Assembly: GCA_031253875.1 (NCBI GenBank)
Contig: JAIRVN010000179.1
Coordinates: 1 to 6,113, forward strand
Origin: Deltaproteobacteria bacterium
GTDB taxonomy: Bacteria; Desulfobacterota; Desulfovibrionia; Desulfovibrionales; Desulfovibrionaceae
Length of the DNA: 6,113 nt
Direction of reading: 5' to 3'
This document shows, one piece after another, positions 1-5,474 of this stretch (position 1 is the stretch's first letter; every line of letters begins with the position of its first letter). The position numbers were made by a program, and so were the translations under genes. Below the pieces are notes generated by a model that saw only the letters and a program-made list of their open reading frames with translations, did not search any database and had not been told where the DNA came from.

Positions 1-173
1 TTTTCGCGGGCCGGATCATGGACGGGTTCGGCGAGCAGGCGCGCATGCGCAACGCCAAGGCGTTGTTCCAGCAGGCTGCGCAACTGGTGATAGCAGTCGG
101 TCGCAAAAATGCCCTGCACGGCCAGGGGGCGCATGGAGCCGCGCCGGGTAGTGGTGATGAGGCTGCCCGCCAT
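1..173 (-). CDS. Unrecognised protein, N-terminal 57 residues only (runs off left edge)
   Basis: A minus-strand reading frame starts with ATG at 173 and stays open to the window edge. It begins MAGSLITTTRRGSMRPL and continues through an LLEQRLGVAHARLLAEPV stretch that looks helical. An AGGAAGGA Shine-Dalgarno lies about five bases before the ATG, which is the main reason to believe it. A second Met at residue 14 is a possible alternative start. There is no signal peptide and no membrane segment in the visible part. It lies 133 bases downstream of flgM on the same strand, so it may belong to the flagellar transcript or be a separate unit. I do not recognise the family, and the visible part shows no catalytic motif. 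The plus-strand ORF over the same bases lacks a comparable ribosome binding site. Confidence 0.65.
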   Translation of the reverse strand, partial: MAGSLITTTRRGSMRPLAVQGIFATDCYHQLRSLLEQRLGVAHARLLAEPVHDPARE

Positions 174-306
174 GCCGCTATTCCTTCCTGCCGCTTTAAG
201 AATTTTTCACCCTGACGTAGCGCGTGACAGGGAACGGCGAAGAAAAGGTATGCTATGGCACGTGCAAAAGCAATGGCAGGAAAATAGGCCGGGCCGTCAG
301 GAGCGA
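174..306. other. Intergenic spacer between flgM and the left-edge gene
   Basis: These 133 bases hold no credible gene. Apart from the ribosome binding site of the left-edge gene, I see only an isolated palindrome GCACGTGC at 258-265 and a weak imperfect dyad around 211-231 (CCCTG...CAGGG). No sigma-28, sigma-54 or good sigma-70 match was found, and no convincing terminator follows flgM. Confidence 0.5.
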
Positions 307-621
307 CTATGCCGGCGAAACAAGTTCCGTTTCTTCCTGCACGAGCTTTGTGGCTATTTTTTCGTTGTCGATGCGATATGTCCCGTTCGCGATCTGCGCG
401 CGCAGGGAATCCACGCGTTCCTGACGTATATCGTCCGCCTGCATGGCGGTACTGCGGGCCGTAGCGCGCAACATGGCCTCATGCGAAAGCCGGAGAGTAT
501 CGCCCTCGCCGCCCGGACGCGTATCCTTGGCCCTGGCCGCTTTGTCCGCCGCATCTTCAGTCCGCTCTGTCCGGGGGCGATAGCTTTCGATCATCTGGTT
601 ATGCAATCCCTTGATATCCAT
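307..621 (-). CDS. flgM: Anti-sigma-28 factor FlgM
   Basis: A 104-residue cytoplasmic protein of the FlgM family, which binds the flagellar sigma factor FliA (sigma-28) and holds it inactive until FlgM is exported through the finished hook-basal body. The N-terminal half (residues 1-40) is charged and probably disordered, as expected of an exported FlgM. The family's DxxxLSxEA-like segment is at 41-49. The sigma-binding helices lie near 66-100, with the hallmark RVDSLRAQIANGTY at 69-82 followed by an IDNEKIATKL helix. Length is normal for the family. The start is ATG at 621 because an AGGAGG Shine-Dalgarno sits four bases upstream; the frame extends 14 codons further but without a ribosome site. 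It follows a DVU0524-family gene on the same strand after a 108-base gap that contains its own sigma-54-type promoter. Confidence 0.95.
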   Translation of the reverse strand: MDIKGLHNQMIESYRPRTERTEDAADKAARAKDTRPGGEGDTLRLSHEAMLRATARSTAMQADDIRQERVDSLRAQIANGTYRIDNEKIATKLVQEETELVSPA

Positions 622-687
622 AGAACCTCCTCCGCGAGGCCGGGCAAACCGGCCGGGCGTCAACGCGCCGTGCGCCTGTGTGCAAAG

Positions 688-703
688 TGCAAAATATGTG
701 CCC
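688..703 (-). promoter_or_regulatory. Sigma-54 (RpoN) -24/-12 promoter for flgM
   Basis: Reading the minus strand, GGGCAC (703-698), five bases, then TTGCA (692-688). This matches the RpoN consensus TGGCAC-N5-TTGCW at every defined position except the first T, with the invariant GG and GC ten bases apart. The predicted start near 678 gives flgM a leader of about 57 bases. Flagellar genes in Desulfovibrio are commonly RpoN-dependent with a bacterial enhancer-binding protein; that regulator is not in this window. A TTGACA hexamer at 720-715 could be the -35 of an overlapping sigma-70 promoter, with a poor CATATT -10 (698-693) after 16 bases. Confidence 0.75.
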
Positions 704-729
704 TATGCCCATGCTGTCAACATGCGCCA

Positions 730-1146
730 TTACAGCATGGTTTCGTCGACCTTGGCCAACGTGATATGCCAGAGCGTATCCAACAGCCGCGCCTTCTCGT
801 GCGGGCTGACCGTCTCCGGCCCCGCACTCCCTTCACGGACAAGCTGCAGGGCGGCTTCGCCGGGCGTGTACTGGAACTGCAGATGCGCTCCGGCGCTCGC
901 GTCAAGCTCCTTGCGAATGCTGTCGGCGACAGGGTTCTCACTCCCGGTGAAAAGCAAGTGCTCATACAGTTCCCTGGCCACCTTCTCCACCAGGCGACGG
1001 CGGCGTATCTCTCCGGATTCCGGGGGCTCCACATCTCCCTGCGCCAGACGCAACGCCATACGGTAGCGCGCCAGCCTGCGGGCGTTCAGCAGTTGGCGCT
1101 CATACTGGCGCAGCATGTTGCGCACATGAATGGACGCATTCGTCAC
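730..1146 (-). CDS. DVU0524-family FlgM-associated protein
   Basis: A 138-residue soluble, highly charged protein with no signal peptide or membrane segment. I recognise it as the small protein encoded next to flgM in Desulfovibrio (DVU0524 family, named for its association with flgM); its biochemical role is not established. Residues 8-36 form a basic helix (many Arg), and 46-66 form a second charged helix with the segment EIRRRRLVEKVARELYEHL. The C-terminal part (112-138) is a third probable helix. It may be a chaperone or adaptor for FlgM, but that is only an inference from position and charge. The start is GTG at 1146, because GGAGG lies six bases upstream and no such site precedes the longer frame. 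The gene is preceded by an excellent sigma-28 promoter and followed on the same strand by flgM. Confidence 0.8.
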   Translation of the reverse strand: MTNASIHVRNMLRQYERQLLNARRLARYRMALRLAQGDVEPPESGEIRRRRLVEKVARELYEHLLFTGSENPVADSIRKELDASAGAHLQFQYTPGEAALQLVREGSAGPETVSPHEKARLLDTLWHITLAKVDETML

Positions 1147-1201
1147 AACACCCCTCCATACGTAACGCTCCCAAAATGCCGCGCGGAATCCGGCAACACC
1201 G

Positions 1202-1237
1202 GCTGGCGCTTCCCCGCACAAGGAGCGGCTAGCCAGC
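1202..1237. other. Nested inverted repeat in the divergent intergenic region
   Basis: GCTGGC (1202-1207) pairs with GCCAGC (1232-1237), and inside it CCGC (1214-1217) pairs with GCGG (1225-1228). On the minus strand this falls at or just after the predicted sigma-28 transcription start, so it could form a 5'-end structure in the DVU0524-flgM leader. It could also be a protein-binding dyad. No function can be assigned. Confidence 0.35.
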
Positions 1238-1264
1238 TTATCGGCACCGCCGTGTTTTTCTTTA
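1238..1264 (-). promoter_or_regulatory. Sigma-28 (FliA) promoter for the DVU0524-family gene and flgM
   Basis: On the minus strand TAAA (1264-1261), 15 bases, then GCCGATAA (1245-1238). This is an exact match to the FliA consensus TAAA-N15-GCCGATAA. The predicted start near 1231 gives a leader of roughly 85 bases before the GTG of the DVU0524-family gene. It fits the location exactly: the first gene of a minus-strand unit that contains flgM, the inhibitor of the same sigma factor. Confidence 0.88.
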
Positions 1265-1290
1265 GACGAAATGTCGCTCAAATGCCCGTG

Positions 1291-1299
1291 TTTTTTTTT
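1291..1299 (+). repeat. Run of nine T upstream of the atp promoter candidate
   Basis: A homopolymer of nine T lies just upstream of the TTGACG hexamer at 1310. At that distance it could act as an AT-rich UP element contacted by the RNA polymerase alpha subunit. It is also a tract where slippage could change promoter strength. Both roles are inferred from position only. Confidence 0.4.
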
Positions 1300-1309
1300 C
1301 CGTAGCGGA

Positions 1310-1338
1310 TTGACGCAACGCCCGCGCTGTGCTACTTC
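1310..1338 (+). promoter_or_regulatory. Candidate sigma-70 promoter for the atp genes
   Basis: TTGACG at 1310-1315 is a good -35 hexamer (five of six). After 17 bases comes TACTTC at 1333-1338, a poor -10. It is the best sigma-70-like site in the 238-base gap ahead of atpZ, and it has a T9 tract upstream. Predicted transcription would start near 1345, about 40 bases before the atpZ ATG. Confidence 0.38.
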
Positions 1339-1344
1339 CGACAA

Positions 1345-1365
1345 GCCCCGAAAACATATTGGGGC
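1345..1365 (+). other. Small hairpin in the presumed atp leader
   Basis: GCCCC (1345-1349) pairs with GGGGC (1361-1365) around an 11-base A-rich loop. It lies between the promoter candidate and the atpZ start, close to the weak ribosome binding site, so it could affect translation of atpZ. There is no U-tract, so it does not look like a terminator. Confidence 0.35.
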
Positions 1366-1384
1366 GGGACAGGGGCGCCGCACG

Positions 1385-1654
1385 ATGAAGATTTCCCGCC
1401 CGGAAGGCATGAAGAAAAGCGCGGGTATTCTGGCCGGCGCGGGCACAATGGGTCTGCATCTGGTTGCAGGACCCGCAGTAGGTTTCGGCATCGGGTATTT
1501 TCTTGACGATTGGCTTGGCCTGGATCCCTGGATGAAGGTGATTTTCTTCATTTTCGGGGTCATCAGCGGCTTCAGGCTGGTGTATGAAGATGCCCGGAAG
1601 ATTATCGGGGAAACGCAGGATCCGCGTGTTCAAGGCATTGATCCACCGGCTTGA
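1385..1654 (+). CDS. atpZ: AtpZ-type ATP synthase accessory membrane protein
   Basis: An 89-residue membrane protein with two transmembrane helices (about 22-40 and 50-65) and the family pattern GxGIGYFLDDWLGLDPW at 34-49, followed by GVISGFRLVYEDA at 58-70. It belongs to the AtpZ / ATPase gene 1 family encoded ahead of FO genes. In some bacteria these proteins are linked to divalent cation transport and ATP-synthase assembly, together with AtpI. ATG at 1385 fits the family's usual length of 75-100 residues. Its ribosome site is weak (AGGGG about nine bases upstream), and the frame continues upstream without a better start. Met 9 (ATG at 1409) has a GGAAGG too close to use well. Its 3' end overlaps the next gene by 29 bases, which suggests coupled translation. 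Confidence 0.85.
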   Translation: MKISRPEGMKKSAGILAGAGTMGLHLVAGPAVGFGIGYFLDDWLGLDPWMKVIFFIFGVISGFRLVYEDARKIIGETQDPRVQGIDPPA

Positions 1655-2066
1655 CGCGCTGCTCTGGCAGCGGGGCTTTCACCGTCCGGAAGTGCGGCTT
1701 GTCATGCGGAATGAATTGCTTTTTTCCGTACCGCTGTTGCTTCTTGGGCTCTGTCTTCTGCCGTTGACATCCTGGCTTTTATGGTTTGCGACGGGAGCCC
1801 TGCTTATAGCTTGGAATTTTTACGGCTTGGCGCGCGTTAGACAGGGGCTTTCTCTGTCGGCCTATTCGCAGGCGCTGCTTATAGGCATGTTGGTGCGTTC
1901 GCAGCTTCGGCTTGTGCTTTCGGCCTTGTTCCTGTATGGCATTTTGGTATGGTTTGAGGCGTCTGTTTGGGCTGTTGTAGCCGGCATAACAGGGGCCATG
2001 GGGCTTTTGGCGGCCACTTCTCTGGTGTGGCTTGCCGAACAGCGCAATCGACAAAAGGAGGCCTGA
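1626..2066 (+). CDS. atpI: ATP synthase protein I (AtpI family)
   Basis: A 146-residue protein with four predicted transmembrane helices: about 30-47, 50-66, 92-110 and 112-134. The C-terminus is short and basic ([10 protein letters not shown]). This matches the ATP synthase I family, whose members help assemble or stabilise the c-ring in the membrane. I chose GTG at 1626 because a GCAGGA site lies five to six bases upstream inside atpZ. ATG at 1590 would add 12 residues but lacks a ribosome site, and ATG at 1704 would cut a basic N-terminal region. The gene overlaps atpZ and its TGA lies one base before the atpB ATG, so it sits inside a compact FO operon. The family is poorly conserved in sequence, so the assignment rests on topology and context. 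Confidence 0.8.
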   Translation: MFKALIHRLDALLWQRGFHRPEVRLVMRNELLFSVPLLLLGLCLLPLTSWLLWFATGALLIAWNFYGLARVRQGLSLSAYSQALLIGMLVRSQLRLVLSALFLYGILVWFEASVWAVVAGITGAMGLLAATSLVWLAEQRNRQKEA

Positions 2067-2067
2067 T

Positions 2068-3161
<1,094 letters not shown>

Positions 3162-3185
3162 TGCCGCATAGCACTGCATCTCGAA

Positions 3186-3210
3186 GGGGGGGCCTTTGCC
3201 CCCCTCTCCT
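3186..3210 (+). terminator. Hairpin after atpE, probable terminator or attenuator
   Basis: A run of G plus C at 3186-3193 pairs with G plus a run of C at 3198-3205: seven Watson-Crick pairs and one G-U around a CTTT loop. The stem is very strong, but what follows (CTCTCCTGTTAT) is only moderately U-rich. Termination may therefore be partial, leaving some readthrough into cobS. It may also protect the 3' end of the atp mRNA. Confidence 0.6.
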
Positions 3211-3257
3211 GTTATAGCACACAATATTCCTATTCCTTCAAACTGAGTGCAGGAGAG
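3204..3257 (+). promoter_or_regulatory. Anti-Shine-Dalgarno / Shine-Dalgarno pairing in the cobS leader
   Basis: CTCTCCTG (3204-3211) is perfectly complementary to CAGGAGAG (3250-3257), which contains the only good ribosome binding site between atpE and cobS. The 38-base loop could hold other structure. The upstream arm overlaps the last bases of the terminator stem and its tail, so the two folds would compete. I see no cobalamin riboswitch B12-box. Function is inferred. Confidence 0.4.
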
Positions 3258-3265
3258 CGCCCCTC

Positions 3266-3304
3266 GTGAAGCCGTATATTGTTCTTCGTCCCCGTCTGGA
3301 GTGA
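3266..3304 (+). CDS. Possible 12-residue leader peptide upstream of cobS
   Basis: GTG at 3266 opens a 12-codon frame encoding MKPYIVLRPRLE and stopping at TGA 3302-3304. An AGGAG at 3251-3255 lies ten bases upstream, slightly long but usable. The stop overlaps a GTG at 3301 (GTGA) that is in frame with cobS, a usual arrangement for translational coupling. It may instead be chance. Without protein or ribosome data this stays a candidate. Confidence 0.35.
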   Translation: MKPYIVLRPRLE

Positions 3305-3327
3305 GCTCCGCCCTGGCTGCACGCTGC

Positions 3328-4071
3328 ATGTACGGCTGTAACGGAACACTACGCCATTTTTGCGCCGCCCTGGCCCTGCTGACCCGTCTTGGTCCGGCGC
3401 GGCTTGTGGACAATGCCTGCCTCGAAGCTTCGGTACCCTTTTATCCTTTGGTGGGCGCGATTATCGGCGCAGTCTGCGTTTTGCCTTGCTACCTGGGCGT
3501 GGCCGGCGATCTGCCCTGGGTGCAGGCCTGGCTGTATGCAGGTGTAAATCTTTGGCTCACCCGTGCCCTGCATTGGGACGGTCTGGCCGATCTCGCAGAT
3601 GCCTGGGGCAGCGGCGCGCAGGGCGCACAGTTCTGGAGCATCCTCAAGGACAGCCGCACAGGCGTTTTCGGCGCACTGGCGCTGATCTTCTGTTTTTCCG
3701 GAATGCTGGTGCTGACGCAGGCCCATTGTGCCGCAGACAATTTTCTTCCCTTGCTGTTCGCTCCGCTTGTGGGCCGCAGCGCCTGTGTGGCGCTGGCAGC
3801 TTTGGGCCGCGCCCGCGCCCCGGACTCCCTGGCTGCGCCGATCATTGCCGGGGCGCGCCCCTGCGTCGCGGTGCTGAGCATCTGCGCGGCGTTTCTGCCT
3901 GTTGCGGCATGCGTGCCCTTGAAGGCTTTTCTTGTGCTGGCGGCAGCACTGCTTGTCGTAATCTTCCGTCTGCACACGCTGGGTCTTCGCCAGGGCGGCC
4001 TCAACGGAGATTTTCTCGGCGCTTCCGTCGTCTTGGCCGAAATGATGACCCTGGCGGCAACGCTGCCATAG
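3328..4071 (+). CDS. cobS: Adenosylcobinamide-GDP ribazoletransferase (cobalamin synthase)
   Basis: A 247-residue integral membrane enzyme that joins adenosylcobinamide-GDP to alpha-ribazole (or its phosphate) in the last steps of cobalamin assembly. Visible family marks are FCAALALLTRLG at 11-22, the acidic metal-binding segment HWDGLADLADAWG at 82-94 (D84, D88, D91), ILKDSRTGVFGALAL at 105-119 and GGLNGDFLGASVVLAE at 223-238. Several hydrophobic helices fill the rest. ATG 3328 gives the usual length but has no clear ribosome site. GTG 3301 is nine codons earlier and overlaps the stop of a possible leader peptide, so coupled initiation there is a serious alternative. GTG 3247 is the longest option and is unlikely. 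No other cob gene is in the window. The DedA gene follows after 13 bases and is probably co-transcribed. Confidence 0.93.
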   Translation: MYGCNGTLRHFCAALALLTRLGPARLVDNACLEASVPFYPLVGAIIGAVCVLPCYLGVAGDLPWVQAWLYAGVNLWLTRALHWDGLADLADAWGSGAQGAQFWSILKDSRTGVFGALALIFCFSGMLVLTQAHCAADNFLPLLFAPLVGRSACVALAALGRARAPDSLAAPIIAGARPCVAVLSICAAFLPVAACVPLKAFLVLAAALLVVIFRLHTLGLRQGGLNGDFLGASVVLAEMMTLAATLP

Positions 4072-4084
4072 GAGTACCGATCGC

Positions 4085-4732
4085 ATGGAACTTGTCGCCT
4101 GGCTTATTTCTTTTGTTCTGCACATCGATCGGCATCTGTTCGATCTGGTATCCAATTACGGAGCGTGGGTGTACGCCCTGCTTTTTCTGATTGTCTTTTG
4201 CGAGACCGGCCTTGTCGTCACGCCCTTTCTGCCGGGCGATTCCCTGCTCTTTGCCTGCGGCGTGCTGGCCGGAGCGGGGCTGACGAGCTATCCGAAGACA
4301 GTCGGCGTGCTGCTGGCAGCCGGGATACTGGGGGATTTTGTGAACTACAAGATCGGCCGACGCGTGGGACCCGCGATTTTCAAGCAGGACACCCGCTTCA
4401 TCAAGAAAGCGCACCTGGTCAAGGCCCACGCCTTTTATGAACGGCATGGCGGCAAAGCCATCGTGCTGGCGCGTTTTATTCCGATTATCCGCACATTTGC
4501 GCCCTTTGTGGCGGGCATTGCCGTGATGAATCCCGCGACTTTTCTGTTGTTCAACGTCACCGGCTGCGTCATCTGGGTGGCGTCGCTGGTCAGCGCGGGT
4601 TATTTTCTCGGCAACACGCCCTTTGCCAGGGAACACTTCAGCCTCATCGTCTACGCGATCATCCTGGTCTCAATCATGCCCATCGTGGTGGAGCTGATCA
4701 AAGGCTGGTGGAAACAAAGAAAAAACACATGA
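4085..4732 (+). CDS. DedA-family inner-membrane protein (VTT/SNARE-associated domain)
   Basis: A 215-residue polytopic protein of the DedA superfamily, a group linked to membrane-potential homeostasis and to flipping of lipid carriers. The core motif is complete: FYERHGGKAIVLARF at 117-131 followed by IPIIRTFAPFVAGIAVM to 148. The acidic residues E40 (in FCETG) and D52 (in LPGDS), and arginines R130 and R136, fall almost exactly where E. coli YqjA has its essential Glu39, Asp51, Arg130 and Arg136. Hydrophobic segments are near 28-48, 54-67, 72-86, 138-170 and 187-206, and the C-terminus is short and basic. ATG 4085 is preceded by AGGAG at 4070-4074, which overlaps the cobS stop. Exact substrate is unknown. 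It converges with the HD-domain gene. Confidence 0.93.
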   Translation: MELVAWLISFVLHIDRHLFDLVSNYGAWVYALLFLIVFCETGLVVTPFLPGDSLLFACGVLAGAGLTSYPKTVGVLLAAGILGDFVNYKIGRRVGPAIFKQDTRFIKKAHLVKAHAFYERHGGKAIVLARFIPIIRTFAPFVAGIAVMNPATFLLFNVTGCVIWVASLVSAGYFLGNTPFAREHFSLIVYAIILVSIMPIVVELIKGWWKQRKNT

Positions 4733-4739
4733 TTTTTTC
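4719..4739. terminator. Weak bidirectional terminator between convergent genes
   Basis: GAAAAAA (4719-4725) and TTTTTTC (4733-4739) form an A/T-rich inverted repeat over the end of the DedA gene. On the minus strand it is followed by T-rich sequence (TTTGTTTCC). The stem is weak because only one pair is G-C. It is the only terminator-like element between the two converging genes, so it may serve both. Confidence 0.35.
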
Positions 4740-4762
4740 AGCGTGCCGGGAATGCGACCGGA

Positions 4763-5368
4763 TTATGTCCACCAGGAGGCGTCAGGCCCTTTGAACCACC
4801 ATGCGTTGTGATCCGTCTCGACTATAATCCGGGCAAGTTCCTGTCCCACCGGCGTATGCAGGCGTTGCAGCGCGCAGTTCAGCCATTCTGTGGCGGCCTT
4901 GTTGCCGAGATCACGTTCACGTTTGAGGTTGAGAGTCAGATCCAGCACGTCCGCATCATGGGCCAGTTTTGCCTCCGGGCTGGCATTGTTTTCCAGTTCG
5001 TCCCACAAAGACAGGAGTTCGTCCGCAAGGCCGGTGCCGAAGGCGGCATCTTCCAGAGCCTTGCGCGGCAGGCTGGTGTTATAGATGCGGTTGACGTAGT
5101 TGAAATCGCCCGTGCGGGCTTCGGGAAGATCGTGGAACAGGCAGATAAGCGCCGTGCGCGGCGCGTCTGCTCCGGCCATGCGGGCCAGTACCCAGCCGAT
5201 GATGGCGGTACGGAAGGAGTGTTCGGCCACGTTTTCTTTGCCGGAACCGAGAAATTGGTATCCTGTGCGGGGTGTAAAACGCAGCATGCCAGCTTCGTTA
5301 AAAAAATCCACAATGCGTTGCAGGCGGCTGCGATCCTGGATGTTCTGCGTGACGTCGCAATGGGACAT
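4763..5368 (-). CDS. HD-domain phosphohydrolase, YfbR/HDDC2-like
   Basis: A 201-residue soluble protein of the HD family (HD_3 type). The metal-binding residues are all visible: H50 in NVAEHSFR, H79-D80 in CLFHDLPEA and D140 in AHDADVLDL. E83 and D88 (in TGDFN) match the acidic residues that assist catalysis in E. coli YfbR, a 5'-deoxynucleotidase. The family hydrolyses the phosphate from nucleoside monophosphates; the exact substrate here cannot be read from sequence. Length equals that of YfbR-type proteins (about 190-200). ATG 5368 is chosen because AAGGAG (5380-5375) lies six bases upstream; the frame continues 29 codons further without support and into promoter sequence. It follows the flagellin terminator on the same strand, so it is probably an independent unit. 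Confidence 0.92.
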   Translation of the reverse strand: MSHCDVTQNIQDRSRLQRIVDFFNEAGMLRFTPRTGYQFLGSGKENVAEHSFRTAIIGWVLARMAGADAPRTALICLFHDLPEARTGDFNYVNRIYNTSLPRKALEDAAFGTGLADELLSLWDELENNASPEAKLAHDADVLDLTLNLKRERDLGNKAATEWLNCALQRLHTPVGQELARIIVETDHNAWWFKGPDASWWT

Positions 5369-5386
5369 GGCGTTCTCCTTCAGGAC

Positions 5387-5415
5387 TTCATAGTCCGAAA
5401 ATGCCCTCCTGTAAA
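5387..5415 (-). promoter_or_regulatory. Candidate sigma-70 promoter for the HD-domain gene
   Basis: On the minus strand TTTACA (5415-5410), 17 bases, TATGAA (5392-5387). The -35 matches five of six and the -10 four of six. A perfect 14-base dyad, GGACT-ATGA-AGTCC (5396-5383), covers the -10 and could be an operator. The expected start near 5380 would leave only about 12 leader bases, beginning at the Shine-Dalgarno, so the site is plausible but tight. Confidence 0.38.
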
Positions 5416-5422
5416 CGCGACA

Positions 5423-5448
5423 ACCGGGACAGCCGAAGCCGTCCCGGT
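5423..5448 (-). terminator. Strong hairpin terminator of the flagellin gene
   Basis: On the minus strand ACCGGGACGGC, loop TTCG, GCTGTCCCGGT: an 11-pair stem with one G-U wobble and an extra-stable cUUCGg loop. The wobble is an A-C mismatch and the loop is CGAA on the plus strand, so the element was shaped for minus-strand RNA. It starts 26 bases after the flagellin stop. The U-tract that follows is poor (TTGTCGCGTTTAC), so it may also act as an mRNA 3' stabiliser. Confidence 0.7.
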
Positions 5449-5474
5449 CATGCATTTGGGGTGTATGTGCGGCT

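Noticed and set aside
258..265. GCACGTGC palindrome and nearby TGGCAC as a sigma-54 site
   Set aside because: On the plus strand the GG to GC distance is one base too long and TTGC is absent; no gene lies suitably downstream.
109..1305. 398-codon plus-strand frame across flgM and the DVU0524-family gene
   Set aside because: It is antisense to two recognised minus-strand genes with good ribosome sites, has no family signature and arises from GC-rich codon usage.
3162..3327. Cobalamin riboswitch ahead of cobS
   Set aside because: The 166-base gap is largely taken up by the atpE hairpin and leader peptide, and I see no B12-box-like sequence or the expected multi-stem layout.
3266..3330. Frameshifted cobS N-terminus (leader frame joined to the cobS frame)
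   Set aside because: CobS from ATG 3328 already has the normal family length and N-terminal motif, so no missing residues need explaining; a separate leader peptide is the simpler reading.
3349..4155. 268-codon minus-strand and 276-codon plus-strand frames over cobS
   Set aside because: Both overlap the unmistakable CobS frame, are rich in Arg, Gln and Ala as shadow frames are, and lack conserved motifs.
4746..4761. CCGG...CCGG repeat between the convergent genes
   Set aside because: A four-base self-complementary word repeated 12 bases apart is too weak to call a terminator stem.
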